Assembly (NCBI GenBank): GCA_905234015.1
Contig: CAJOFK010000018.1
Coordinates: 1-56,759, forward strand
DNA from: an uncultured Ruminococcus sp.
GTDB taxonomy: Bacteria; Bacillota; Clostridia; Oscillospirales; Acutalibacteraceae
Direction: 5' to 3'
Length of the DNA stretch: 56,759 bases
Shown: positions 8,056 to 16,163 of the stretch, one piece after another
Numbering within the stretch: the stretch's first letter is position 1
How the letters are laid out: the number at the start of each line of letters is the position of its first letter
The notes under the pieces: model-generated
Seen by the model: only the letters and a program-made list of their open reading frames with translations
Told to the model about the DNA's origin: nothing
Databases searched by the model: none
Position numbers and translations under genes: made by a program

Positions 8056-8646
8056 TTACTCTACGGAAAGCGTACAGTTTTCTGTAAACCATCCGTGCTG
8101 AGCGTTAAGCTTGCTGTCTAGAGTTTCGTCGGCGATAATGCCCCTGCTCTCGCAAAAGCCCCTTACTCCGCCGATTTTTATTTTTTTATCCGCTTCAATT
8201 TCGGCATTTCCGCCGAATATGGATTTAAGCTCCTCAGAATAGCTTAAATCACGCTCGCATATATAGAGCGTACAGCTTTCCTCTCCGAACAGCCCGTGAA
8301 TAGCCTCGGCGCTTTTTTTAAGCTTATCAGGATATTCGCCGGTTTCGGTAAAGGCGATGAGCTTTTCCTCCGCCTTAGAGAAAATCTCCTCGGTCATAGC
8401 CGCTCTTTCAAGGAAAAGCTTTTTACGGCTTTCCTGAGTTTCCTTAGCTAAAAGAGCGGTGCTTTTATTTGTTTTTTCACGAAGGCCGTCCTTTAAAAGG
8501 CGCTGGCTGTCGCGCTTAGCCTTCGCTTCCGCTTCCTTAAGACGTTCGGTTTTAAGCTGAATAACCTCGCCCTTGAGCGCGTTTTTCTGAGCCTTAGCGT
8601 ATTTCTTTATCGCCTTAAGGAATTTATCTGTATTATTCTTAGGCAT
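8056..8646 (-). CDS. ntpE: V-type ATPase subunit E (peripheral stalk)
   Basis: This 196-residue subunit has a long, highly charged N-terminal helix (about 1-95, rich in Lys, Glu and Ala) and a C-terminal globular part ending IIADETLDSKLNAQHGWFTENC. This is the standard shape of the E stator subunit, which binds the top of subunit B and pairs with the H/G helix encoded first in the operon. It follows ntpF by 26 bases. Confidence 0.85.
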   Translation of the reverse strand: MPKNNTDKFLKAIKKYAKAQKNALKGEVIQLKTERLKEAEAKAKRDSQRLLKDGLREKTNKSTALLAKETQESRKKLFLERAAMTEEIFSKAEEKLIAFTETGEYPDKLKKSAEAIHGLFGEESCTLYICERDLSYSEELKSIFGGNAEIEADKKIKIGGVRGFCESRGIIADETLDSKLNAQHGWFTENCTLSVE

Positions 8647-8672
8647 TAGTTACCTTCTTTCCGTGATAACGC

Positions 8673-8981
8673 TTACAGTTTTACGCCGATCGCGTCCTGT
8701 ACATACTTTGTGATACTGTCTTTAGTTCTTCCGTTTCCGTGACGGTCGGGAATTTCAACAATCAACGGCTTCTTACGGTTGAGCTTAAGGTCGTATACAA
8801 TGTCCGGGCAAAGCGATACGAGCTTTTCGGTCATCAGAATTACCGCGATATCCTCGCGCTCCATAGCGCTTAAAAGCTCGCGTCTGACTTCCTCCTCCTC
8901 GTGCACCACAACGCCGGGAATCCCCGCGAAGCGCATACCCATTTTTGTATCAACGTTATCGCTGATTAAATAAAACTGCAT
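8673..8981 (-). CDS. ntpG: V-type ATPase subunit F
   Basis: This 102-residue Rossmann-like subunit sits on the central shaft. It opens MQFYLISDNVDTKMGMRFAG and contains the IAVILMTEKLVSL strand and PLIVEIPDRHG motif common in the family. It lies between K and E, 10 bases after the K gene. Enterococcus nomenclature is used for the symbol. Confidence 0.9.
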   Translation of the reverse strand: MQFYLISDNVDTKMGMRFAGIPGVVVHEEEEVRRELLSAMEREDIAVILMTEKLVSLCPDIVYDLKLNRKKPLIVEIPDRHGNGRTKDSITKYVQDAIGVKL

Positions 8982-8991
8982 TTTTCACCAC

Positions 8992-9420
8992 TTAGCCAAT
9001 CTTGGAAATAATCATAATCGAAATAAGCATACCGTAAAGCGCGATACCTTCACCGAGCGCAACGAAGATAATAGCCTTACCGAACGCCTTCGGGTCCTCG
9101 CTTGTAGCTCCGATAGCTGCGGGAGCCGCGTTACCAACCGCTATACCGCCGCCTATACAGGATAAGCCCGTAGCTGCTGCCGCGCCAATATAAGCCATAC
9201 CGTCCGCACCTGCCGAAGCCGCTGCTGCGTCGCCTGTAGCCGCGCCCGCGATAATAGGACAGATAAAGCAGATTGAAAATACCGCCGCAAAGGAAGCGAG
9301 CTGCATAAGCACGGTTCTCTTCTTGTTCTTACCGCGTTCTACTGCCTTAACGGCGATAATAACGGAAGCAACTAAAAATACAACGGGTAAAGCCATCATT
9401 AAACAATCAAAAAGTAACAT
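8992..9420 (-). CDS. ntpK: V-type ATPase subunit K (proteolipid c-ring subunit)
   Basis: The 142-residue protein has four hydrophobic segments. The last two, glycine-rich, form the ion-carrying hairpin (GGGIAVGNAAPAAIGA and IIFVALGEGIALYGMLI); the Glu of LGEG is the probable ion-binding carboxylate. The first two segments lack such a residue, so each subunit carries one site. I cannot decide between H+ and Na+. ATG at 9420 is used because GGAGG lies 8 bases ahead; an in-frame start at 9450 has no such site. Confidence 0.92.
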   Translation of the reverse strand: MLLFDCLMMALPVVFLVASVIIAVKAVERGKNKKRTVLMQLASFAAVFSICFICPIIAGAATGDAAAASAGADGMAYIGAAAATGLSCIGGGIAVGNAAPAAIGATSEDPKAFGKAIIFVALGEGIALYGMLISIMIISKIG

Positions 9421-9458
9421 AATAAAAACCTCCATAAATATGTAAATCAAATAGTTTA

Positions 9459-11393
9459 TTAATCAAGCGAGCTTACTTTTATAGGCTCGAAAGGTCTTCC
9501 CTCTCCCGAGTAGAAGCGGCTGAACATTTCGTAATATTCAAGCCTCAATACCTGAATCGCTACTAAAAGCGCCTCTAAAACCATAACCAGAATATTTCCG
9601 ATTACGACAATTGCCCAGTAGCCGATTCCGCCTACCGTTTCGGCAAGCACGAATACTACGAGCATCATTCCGGCGTGAACCAGCACGAATGCGCCTACAC
9701 GCAAAAAGCTCATTGTGTTAGTTACATAGCTTAAGAGAACTTCTATAGACTCGAAGATATTCTCAACAATATAACCGCCCCAGCTTTCGGGCTGCCAGTT
9801 CTCCTTGCCGTTTACAAGTCCCGACAGGGGCTCGGCAAAGAAGATTACTATAAACGGAATGACGATAAGTCCGATAATATAAAGAATCGACATAATGTGG
9901 ATTCCGAGGAAAATCTCGCACGTCAGTCCGCCTACAAGCGCGCTGTAGAATATTATTCCGGCGACTCCGCTCGTAGAAAACAGCGCCCTGCCGTAGTCCT
10001 TCTGCCGTATTGACGTATAAACATTCAGGAACATCGCTACTATCAGAAGCAGAACTCCGATTCCGATTGCGCCGAGTATAATAGTATTCGTATTCTCGGA
10101 CGCCATAACCTCGAACGGCTTTTCCTCAAAGCCGAACATTCTGAACATCGGGTCAAGCAAATGCTCAAAGCCGAATACGCTTCCGAAAAGCGTTCCGAAT
10201 ACCGCTGAGGACAGTCCGCACGGGAAGAGAATTTTTCCGATTTTCATCTTCTTCAGCTTCCACATCAGAAGTCCTACGATTGACAGGCATATTCCCTGAC
10301 CTAAATCGGCGAACATTATACCGAAAATGATAACGTAGGTTATCGCGATAAAGAACGTCGGGTCAATCTCGTTATACTTAGGTACGCCGTACATCTCGGT
10401 ATAGAACTCAAACGGTTTCGCCAAAAAGCAGTTCTTAAGCTTAATAGGCGGATGCTTATCCATCTCGTTCTTAGCGTCGGAGAAATCGAGCTCCACGCTC
10501 TTTATTTTATTTAAGCGTTTTTTAAGCTTTTTCTTTTGTGAGGTCGGAATCCAGCCGACTATAATAAAGCTGTTTCCGTGCTGGAGCGCCTTGCTCCTGA
10601 TACCCGAGTAAAGATAAAGCTCCTGAAGCTTAGAAAGATAACGGCAAATTTTCCCGTTATTCTCGTCAAGATAATCGTCGAGCCTTTTCTGAGCTTCTTT
10701 AACCTCATTTTCGAGAATCGGAAGCTGTTTTTTATCCTTTTCGATTCTCTCGACGGGAGTTTCGTCCTCGCCGATTAAGTCGCTCGCCTCAAAGAAAAGC
10801 CCTTCGAAGATACTGTCTATCTCCTTAACCTTGCTTAAGGGAGCGAAATACACGCCCCAGCAATGGGATTTATCCTCGGTACAAACCGCGAAATCGACGT
10901 AGTCGTTATCCTTATACGCCTTGAGCTTTTCAAGACTGTCCTTGGGGAGTCTGCCGAAACGAGCCTTCATATACTCCATTTTAAGCACCTTTTGAATCTC
11001 AACGTCAAGCCCCGCAAAATGGGCGGCGGTTTCGATATTGTGCTTAAGCTTAGATAGCTCATCCTTAAGCTTTTCCCTCTCGCTTATTAAAGCGTCGATA
11101 TCCGCGGTAGTTTTCGCGGAAAAGCTGTCGAGCTCCTCAAACGAAGGATTAAAGTCGCTTACGTCAACGCGCTTGAACTCACGTCTTGTTGAATTAAGCG
11201 CGGATTTCAGGTTGGTAAGAGGCTCGGCGTAGCTGTTTTTTACCTGGAGATGAGTAAAATCCAGAACGTCGTCATAGAAATTAGTCACCTCGTCCGGATG
11301 AAACACATCCGATTCACCCAGCACCGTGATTACCTCGTCGATGTAATCCATCAACCCGATAACGTTCACGGCCTGCATTGATGATACTGCCAA
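9459..11393 (-). CDS. ntpI: V-type ATPase subunit I (membrane stator, a-like)
   Basis: This 644-residue protein has an N-terminal cytoplasmic part (about 1-345) with long coiled coils, then about seven membrane segments. The conserved Arg needed for ion transfer is likely the one in TMSFLRVGAFVLVHAGMM. It forms the half channels next to the K ring. The start is TTG at 11393, 6 bases after AGAGGTGA; an ATG five codons later has no such site. It is tightly packed between subunits C and K. Confidence 0.93.
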   Translation of the reverse strand: MAVSSMQAVNVIGLMDYIDEVITVLGESDVFHPDEVTNFYDDVLDFTHLQVKNSYAEPLTNLKSALNSTRREFKRVDVSDFNPSFEELDSFSAKTTADIDALISEREKLKDELSKLKHNIETAAHFAGLDVEIQKVLKMEYMKARFGRLPKDSLEKLKAYKDNDYVDFAVCTEDKSHCWGVYFAPLSKVKEIDSIFEGLFFEASDLIGEDETPVERIEKDKKQLPILENEVKEAQKRLDDYLDENNGKICRYLSKLQELYLYSGIRSKALQHGNSFIIVGWIPTSQKKKLKKRLNKIKSVELDFSDAKNEMDKHPPIKLKNCFLAKPFEFYTEMYGVPKYNEIDPTFFIAITYVIIFGIMFADLGQGICLSIVGLLMWKLKKMKIGKILFPCGLSSAVFGTLFGSVFGFEHLLDPMFRMFGFEEKPFEVMASENTNTIILGAIGIGVLLLIVAMFLNVYTSIRQKDYGRALFSTSGVAGIIFYSALVGGLTCEIFLGIHIMSILYIIGLIVIPFIVIFFAEPLSGLVNGKENWQPESWGGYIVENIFESIEVLLSYVTNTMSFLRVGAFVLVHAGMMLVVFVLAETVGGIGYWAIVVIGNILVMVLEALLVAIQVLRLEYYEMFSRFYSGEGRPFEPIKVSSLD

Positions 11394-11413
11394 ATATAAT
11401 CACCTCTTTAAAG

Positions 11414-12448
11414 TCAGTGAATAATCAGAGACTGTATTGTTTTTTGGTCTACACTATATCGTATACCCTCGATCAGGCTTATTACGTTCATAAGCTCAAT
11501 TTCGCAAAGGAACATAAACGAAACCATAACGACCGACGGATTTTTAGAAAAGTACATATATTTTTTAGCCACGCGGTACTGAACCCTCGGACTGATATCG
11601 CTGGCGTTTTTATAGCCGATTTTATCAATCATTTTTCCGCGGCCGGTACTTCTCATAATGTTGAAAATCTCCGAGGACGAAGAAGCCTCGCACATCTTAT
11701 CGATAACCTTGCGGTTGAAATCGCTGAACTCGGGCTTAATATTCGCCTTAAGCATCTCGGGCGGAAGGTTATAATACTTTTTCAACCTCAGAATTCTTGA
11801 AAAAATATTATAGTCGTTGATTGTTCTGAACATCGACTCCAGCTCGCTTCGCTCACTGCCCTTGGTTTTTTTCTTAATAAGCACGAGCATATTGCCGAGC
11901 ACGCGCCAGTAGAGCTTATTTTCGATTTCCGATACGGGGAGTCTTCCCTCCTCGTCGGGCTTATAATTCTTTAAAAGCCCGTAATACGAGGTACCCGAAA
12001 GCGCCTCTAAAAACTCGCCGAAGTCGCGCGCGTTAGCGAGCTTATTAATATCAAGCTCCGTGTGCTTTGATAAAAACGCGGGAAACTGGTAGATAAACTT
12101 CTCTGTTGAGTTGGAATTTAAGAGAATCAAAAAGCGTATAATCTGCTCAGCTTCGGTTTTTTCAACGACATACCGCGAAAAGCCCGCGCTTATTCCCGAA
12201 TCATAACGGCACAGCGAATCGAACTCGTTGAAGAGATTTTGTCTTAAAAGAATCTCAAGTCTGCCGCGGTGGACGTCACGCTCGTTAACCTCGGAAAGCG
12301 CCGACGCGAAATGAGTATTCGATTTAAGATAAACCATAACCTCCGCGACGCTCTGGCACGAAAGTAAAGCGGAATAATCCCGCATTGAAAGGAATTTTCC
12401 GAACTTTGCCCTCGCCTTAGCCGAAACGGCGTAGGATGTAGCGGACAC
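11414..12448 (-). CDS. ntpC: V-type ATPase subunit C (AC39/d-like)
   Basis: This 344-residue, mostly helical subunit links the D/F shaft to the proteolipid ring. It starts SATSYAVSAKARAKFGKFLS and includes VIDKMCEASSSSEIFNIMRSTGRGKMID, consistent with the vATP-synt_AC39 family. Start is GTG at 12448, 7 bases after GGAGGCGG. Its place before the I gene differs from the E. hirae order, where it follows E. Confidence 0.9.
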   Translation of the reverse strand: MSATSYAVSAKARAKFGKFLSMRDYSALLSCQSVAEVMVYLKSNTHFASALSEVNERDVHRGRLEILLRQNLFNEFDSLCRYDSGISAGFSRYVVEKTEAEQIIRFLILLNSNSTEKFIYQFPAFLSKHTELDINKLANARDFGEFLEALSGTSYYGLLKNYKPDEEGRLPVSEIENKLYWRVLGNMLVLIKKKTKGSERSELESMFRTINDYNIFSRILRLKKYYNLPPEMLKANIKPEFSDFNRKVIDKMCEASSSSEIFNIMRSTGRGKMIDKIGYKNASDISPRVQYRVAKKYMYFSKNPSVVMVSFMFLCEIELMNVISLIEGIRYSVDQKTIQSLIIH

Positions 12449-12490
12449 ATAACCGCCTCCTTTCAGATTTAAGGGTTAACTTTGAACCGA

Positions 12491-12799
12491 TTATTCGAGC
12501 ACCCGGCTGACTATTTCGTCAACCCACCTCGAGCAATTATGTTCATATTCGGATTTGAGCTTTATCGACACTGACTCCTGCTTAGCCTTAATATCGTTAA
12601 TTTTGCGCTCGGTTCTCTTATCAATATACGCGTTGGTTTTCTTGACTTCCTCCCGTGCGTTGTCCATAGCTTCGCGATATATAGCCTCGGCTTCCTCTTC
12701 AATCTTCTGCTTTTCCCTTTCGGCGGCCTTTCTGTTAGCCTCATCGAGCTGTTTAGCTTTATTGTCAGCTTCGACAATTCTCTTTATCATATCCTGCAA
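12491..12799 (-). CDS. V-type ATPase subunit H/G-like peripheral stalk helix
   Basis: This 102-residue, almost entirely charged and helical protein (heptad-rich, Lys/Glu/Ala) fits the G/H stator subunit that pairs with subunit E. It is the first gene of the operon. A GTG at 12808 is possible but overlaps the GGAGGTG ribosome site. TTG at 12799, with 8-base spacing, is the better start, and an ATG at 12790 is too far. Sequence is low-complexity, so the call rests mainly on position and shape. Confidence 0.8.
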   Translation of the reverse strand: MQDMIKRIVEADNKAKQLDEANRKAAEREKQKIEEEAEAIYREAMDNAREEVKKTNAYIDKRTERKINDIKAKQESVSIKLKSEYEHNCSRWVDEIVSRVLE

Positions 12800-12870
12800 T
12801 TGTCTCACCTCCGATATTTCGGAATATCAGGTAAATTTTTACCCGCCGCAGTTATACCATACGACTTTTT

Positions 12871-12899
12871 ATAGTAGCACAAAAGTCTTAAAAATTCAA
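12871..12899 (-). promoter_or_regulatory. Promoter of the V-ATPase operon
   Basis: TTGAAT (12894-12899), 17 bases and TACTAT (12871-12876) lie on the minus strand about 70 bases ahead of the first gene. Confidence 0.6.
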
Positions 12900-12967
12900 C
12901 AATTTCGATGTTGTTTTATTCTTTTTTTGGCTTATATTTCCGCTTAGGAAATATTACTTCCGGAAAG

Positions 12968-12998
12968 CAAAAAACCTCCGCTTTAAAAGCGAAGGCTT
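12968..12998 (-). terminator. Terminator of the HTH-like gene
   Basis: The minus strand pairs CCTTCGCTT with AAGCGGAGG (one T-G wobble) around a 3-base loop, followed by TTTTTTG. It insulates the V-ATPase operon. Confidence 0.8.
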
Positions 12999-13007
12999 TA
13001 AACTTTT

Positions 13008-13427
13008 TTATACGAGCAGCCGAAGTTTTTTTCTTTCGAGCTCAAGGTTAGCTTCAAGAAGGCTTTTACCGTCTTTTATTGCGAAAATTATTACGGAATC
13101 GCGCAAATCCCTTAAATACAACTCACGGTTACCGCTTATCTTTATAAAGCGCTGAGCTTCCTCTAAATCCAGCTTAAGTCCGAAGCAGAACTGAATTATC
13201 TTATCGCGCGTAGCTCCGCGTTCACCCGTTATAATCTGGCGTCCGAAGGTGCGTGATATCATTGCGCCGTCATACACCTCCATAGACCTGAGCTTTTTCT
13301 GTTCTTTAAAATAATCAAACATTTCCTCAAGACCGTTGAATACTATATCATCAAGATTATTTCCGACGAACTCGTCGACGGTATCGGTATTGAGCATTTC
13401 GTTCCACAAATCATCTGTAGGTTTCAT
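13008..13427 (-). CDS. HTH-like protein paired with a Ser/Thr kinase
   Basis: The 139-residue protein is helical and soluble. The middle (SRTFGRQIITGERGATRDKIIQ) resembles an XRE-type helix-turn-helix, followed by LKLDLEEAQRFIKISG and a helical tail. Similar proteins are remembered next to Ser/Thr protein kinases in Clostridia. Here it is divergent from a kinase-like gene with only 66 bases between, so shared regulation is likely. Direct DNA binding is not proven; it could be a kinase partner instead. Confidence 0.75.
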   Translation of the reverse strand: MKPTDDLWNEMLNTDTVDEFVGNNLDDIVFNGLEEMFDYFKEQKKLRSMEVYDGAMISRTFGRQIITGERGATRDKIIQFCFGLKLDLEEAQRFIKISGNRELYLRDLRDSVIIFAIKDGKSLLEANLELERKKLRLLV

Positions 13428-13455
13428 ATTGAGTATTCCTTTCCTATGTGATATT

Positions 13456-13484
13456 ATATTAATACATATTTATTTCAATTTCAA
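13456..13484 (-). promoter_or_regulatory. Promoter of the HTH-like gene
   Basis: TTGAAA (13479-13484), 17 bases and TAATAT (13456-13461) lie on the minus strand, in the 66-base divergent region shared with the kinase-like gene. No clear plus-strand promoter is seen in this short space. Confidence 0.5.
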
Positions 13485-13493
13485 GAGGATGTT

Positions 13494-14573
13494 ATGACGA
13501 CTGACGAGCGAATTGAATTATGGCAGTATTCCGAGCTCAGCCCGCTCGGTAAAAAAGCCGTACTGGTTAAAAACTTAACAGACGGCAGGCTTATGGTACA
13601 GTACACCTGCTCAGCTTCGGGTTTTTCGTTATTTGAAAAGCTGAAAACGCTTAAAAGCCCTTATCTTATGAAGGTTTACGATTGTGTAGTTCAAGACGGT
13701 AAATGCATAAGCCTGTGCGAATATATTGAGGGCGTTACGCTTGAAACCGCAGTTGAAAAACGAGGCGTATACTCCGAATACGCGGTAAGAAATATCACGG
13801 CTCAGCTGTGCGACGGTTTAAGCGTGCTTCATAAGGCGGGAATTATCCACCGCGATATCAATCCCTCTAACGTAATGATTGATAAAAACGGCGTCATAAA
13901 GATAATAGACTACGATATTATCAGGACGGTTAAACAGGGCAAAAACTCCGACACCCGTATTCTCGGCACTCCGGGATACGCCGCGCCCGAACAGTTCGGC
14001 TTTACTCAGACCGACAGGAAAGCCGATATCTACTCCTGCGGCGTGCTTATAAACTACCTTTTAACGGGAGAAATCCCCGGCGAAAAGCTATACTTCGGAA
14101 ACTTAACGCCCATTATAAAAAGATGTATAGAGATGGACAGCTCAAACAGGTTCAACACCGCCGAGGAGCTTAAAATCGCCGTACTGAGCAACAACGTTAA
14201 AGCCGAATCAAAAAAGGCTAAGGCTAAAGCATATAAGAATTACCGTAAGCTCCCGGGCTTCAGAACCGGAGCGGCGGCTAAAACTATTACGATAATTCTT
14301 ATGATTATTTACTTTATTATGCTGGCGGCTTATATAAACTACACAGTAAATTTTTTCTATGATATGCCCTATCCCGGAGGTCATATACTTCAAGGGCTTG
14401 AGCTGTTCGTACTCCTCTCGGCTCTGCCCTACTGTATGTTCGGAGATATTGCCGGAATATCGCATAAGCTTTATCCTAAAAATCCGCCCGCGGCAAAGCT
14501 TATTATGAACATTATCGGGGTGCTATCAATCGCAGCGGCAGTATGGCTTATGTTTAACGTTCCGCTGTTTTGA
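13494..14573 (+). CDS. Membrane-anchored Ser/Thr protein kinase-like protein
   Basis: This 359-residue protein has a kinase domain (about 10-230) and a C-terminal membrane part with about three hydrophobic segments (about 258-358). The catalytic loop IIHRDINPSNVMI is intact (Asp121 and Asn126). The Mg-binding motif reads DYD (139-141) instead of DFG, and the activation end GTPGYAAPEQFG is normal. The ATP-binding lobe is poor: no GxGxxG loop, and the position of the usual beta-3 lysine appears as Gln (MVQYT, 34-38). It may be a weak kinase or a pseudokinase. The domain lies at the N-terminus, so it is cytoplasmic. AGAGGAT precedes ATG by about 3-4 bases. Confidence 0.85.
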   Translation: MTTDERIELWQYSELSPLGKKAVLVKNLTDGRLMVQYTCSASGFSLFEKLKTLKSPYLMKVYDCVVQDGKCISLCEYIEGVTLETAVEKRGVYSEYAVRNITAQLCDGLSVLHKAGIIHRDINPSNVMIDKNGVIKIIDYDIIRTVKQGKNSDTRILGTPGYAAPEQFGFTQTDRKADIYSCGVLINYLLTGEIPGEKLYFGNLTPIIKRCIEMDSSNRFNTAEELKIAVLSNNVKAESKKAKAKAYKNYRKLPGFRTGAAAKTITIILMIIYFIMLAAYINYTVNFFYDMPYPGGHILQGLELFVLLSALPYCMFGDIAGISHKLYPKNPPAAKLIMNIIGVLSIAAAVWLMFNVPLF

Positions 14574-14597
14574 TTATCTATCGGTATAATATCACAT

Positions 14598-14630
14598 AAA
14601 AAAATAAAACAGGTATGCAGTTTGCATACC
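14598..14630 (-). terminator. Terminator of the XRE regulator gene
   Basis: On the minus strand GGTATGCA and TGCATACC pair around a 3-base loop, followed by TGTTTTATTTTTTT. A second hairpin (14643-14669, TAACCGTGT / ACACGGTTA) overlaps the last codons of the gene. Confidence 0.75.
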
Positions 14631-14658
14631 CATTTAAGAAAGTAACCGTGTATTATAA

Positions 14659-14910
14659 TTACACGGTTATTAATTTTGCCTGAGATGGCTCAATACCGAG
14701 CGCAGAAGCAATTTTAAAAAGCAATTCAATTGAGAAAGGCTTTACAATATTCGGCGCCTCTATCGCGCTTAAGTGAGAACGGCTCACGCCTACCTTCTCG
14801 GCAAGCTGCTCCTGAGTCATGCCGCTTTTCTTGCGGTAAAAGGCAATGTTTAAACCGAGCTCGGTATATTTTTCGGTATTTTCATAAGAAACAGGAATTG
14901 ATCTGGACAT
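14659..14910 (-). CDS. XRE-family transcriptional regulator
   Basis: The 83-residue protein is one helix-turn-helix of the Cro/C1 type (about 17-76), containing KSGMTQEQLAEKVGVSRSHLSAIE, with almost nothing added. AGGTGAT is close before ATG. It is divergent from the membrane protein gene at 15049. A perfect 10-3-10 inverted repeat overlaps the facing promoter, so it most likely represses that promoter and perhaps itself. No sensor domain is present, so the signal is unknown. Confidence 0.9.
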   Translation of the reverse strand: MSRSIPVSYENTEKYTELGLNIAFYRKKSGMTQEQLAEKVGVSRSHLSAIEAPNIVKPFSIELLFKIASALGIEPSQAKLITV

Positions 14911-14972
14911 AATATCACCTACAATAAGGTTACTATTATTATTAAATTAATTAAACTATTTATTAAATAGCT

Positions 14973-14995
14973 ATTGCTTTTTATCAAAAAGCAAT
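14973..14995 (+). promoter_or_regulatory. Inverted-repeat operator overlapping a promoter
   Basis: ATTGCTTTTT and AAAAAGCAAT are perfect reverse complements separated by ATC. The left arm contains the -35 hexamer of the plus-strand promoter, and the right arm fills the spacer. A further half-site (AAAGCAAT) follows downstream near 15010. This is the layout expected of an XRE repressor site, with the divergent XRE gene next door. Confidence 0.65.
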
Positions 14996-15002
14996 ATATA
15001 AT
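14974..15002 (+). promoter_or_regulatory. Promoter of the membrane protein gene at 15049
   Basis: TTGCTT (14974-14979), 17 bases and TATAAT (14997-15002). Confidence 0.75.
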
Positions 15003-15048
15003 TAACACAAAGCAATAAATTTTTATTTATTTTTAAGGAGGTTTAAAA

Positions 15049-15549
15049 ATGGACGAAAACAATAAAAAGAAATCCGCAGGCACATTGCATATGATAGCTA
15101 TGATTATCTCTCTTATAGGAAGCTCTGTGATGATTATTTCTTTGTTTCTGCCCTATATATCCAGCGGATACGGCGAAATAACCAGCGTTTCCATGATAAG
15201 CTACATATCACTCGCACTGGGAATAGGAAGTGTGTACGCAGGCGGTCCGGAGCTCGGCATTATAATGCTTGTTCTGGTTATTCTGATCGGATTATTCGCT
15301 TTACTGGCTTTTATTCTATCGTTCGCTTTAAAGCCAGCCGGAATAATAACATTTACAATCCTTTCAGCCGTGTTCTTCACCTTAATGTGCTGGGATTTTG
15401 TAAGCAGAGGAGTTTTAGACAGCTCGCGATATTGGAGTATCGCCTTTTACCTATATATTTTAGGGACGATATCGTGCTTATTCGGAGCTGTTTTTATGAA
15501 AATCCAAAGTAAAAAAATCAAACAAACGGAGGTACAAAATGAAAAATAA
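15049..15549 (+). CDS. Four-TM membrane protein, unknown function
   Basis: The 166-residue protein has about four hydrophobic segments (roughly 13-36, 45-66, 73-97 and 102-155 containing two). Its ends are charged, and the C-terminus KIQSKKIKQTEVQNEK is cytoplasmic-like. AAGGAGG precedes ATG by 7 bases. The stop region overlaps the start of the next ORF by 11 bases, so the two are coupled. It is controlled by a promoter with an XRE-type operator. The family was not recognised. Confidence 0.8.
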   Translation: MDENNKKKSAGTLHMIAMIISLIGSSVMIISLFLPYISSGYGEITSVSMISYISLALGIGSVYAGGPELGIIMLVLVILIGLFALLAFILSFALKPAGIITFTILSAVFFTLMCWDFVSRGVLDSSRYWSIAFYLYILGTISCLFGAVFMKIQSKKIKQTEVQNEK

Positions 15550-16110
15550 TAAAAGCTCATTATTAAAGAAACTGCTTATAGGAGGTTTGGCGATTCTTAT
15601 AGTCGGAAGCACGCCGGTATCATTAACTTCCTCAGCTACGAGGACTATGACAGCGACTACGATGATGAGGATTGGGACGACGAGGACGACGACTGGGATG
15701 ACGAAGACTGGGACGATGATGATGAAGATGATGACGATAGTACGGTTTCAAAAAAGTCATCTAAAAAATCATCTAAAAAATCAAAGGCAAAAAAGAAGTC
15801 TAAAAAGTCAAAAGCTAAAAAGAAATCTAAAAAATCCTCAAAAAGCTCAGGAGGCGTAAGCTCCGATATCAAAAATATGATGGACAGCTACGAAAAGGTT
15901 GTAAACAAGTATGTTGATATAGCTAAAAAATATAAAAAATCTAATAACGCTATAGAGTTTCTGAGCGATTACACAGACGCGCTTGCAGACTACAACGACT
16001 TTGCCGAAAAGGTCAGCAAGGTTAAAAAGGGCTCAATGTCCTCGGCGGATCTCGCTTACTATACCAAGGTTATGGCAAGAGTGAATAAAAAGCTGCTTGA
16101 AGTTAAATAA
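15539..16110 (+). pseudogene. Anchor plus acidic/basic low-complexity protein, interrupted by a frameshift
   Basis: ATG at 15539 follows GGAGGTAC and opens a hydrophobic anchor (LLKKLLIGGLAILIVG). In that frame the rest is Thr/Met/Arg/Lys noise ending at 15859. One frame back, an open frame runs from about 15550 to the stop at 16110. It encodes YEDYDSDYDDEDWDDEDDD, then Lys/Ser repeats (SKKSSKKSKAKKKSKK), then a helical domain from MMDSYEKVVNKYVDIAKKYK to the end. The natural product is thus probably anchor + Asp-rich + Lys-rich + helical domain, about 190 residues. A one-base loss near 15600-15640, programmed slippage or a sequencing error could explain the break. No classical slippery heptamer was seen. 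Confidence 0.6.
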
Positions 16111-16111
16111 C

Positions 16112-16147
16112 AAAAAGGAAACGGTTTTTCAGCCGTTTCCTTTTTTT
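16112..16147. terminator. Bidirectional terminator
   Basis: The stem AAAAAGGAAACGG / CCGTTTCCTTTTT is flanked by T-rich and A-rich tails, so it can serve the plus-strand unit ending at 16110 and the minus-strand operon ending at 16164. Confidence 0.85.
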
Positions 16148-16163
16148 ATCTGAAAATATTTAA

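Noticed and set aside
15657-15872. 71-codon minus-strand ORF rich in Phe/Ser
   Set aside because: Antisense of Asp- and Lys-repeat codons, low-complexity artefact.
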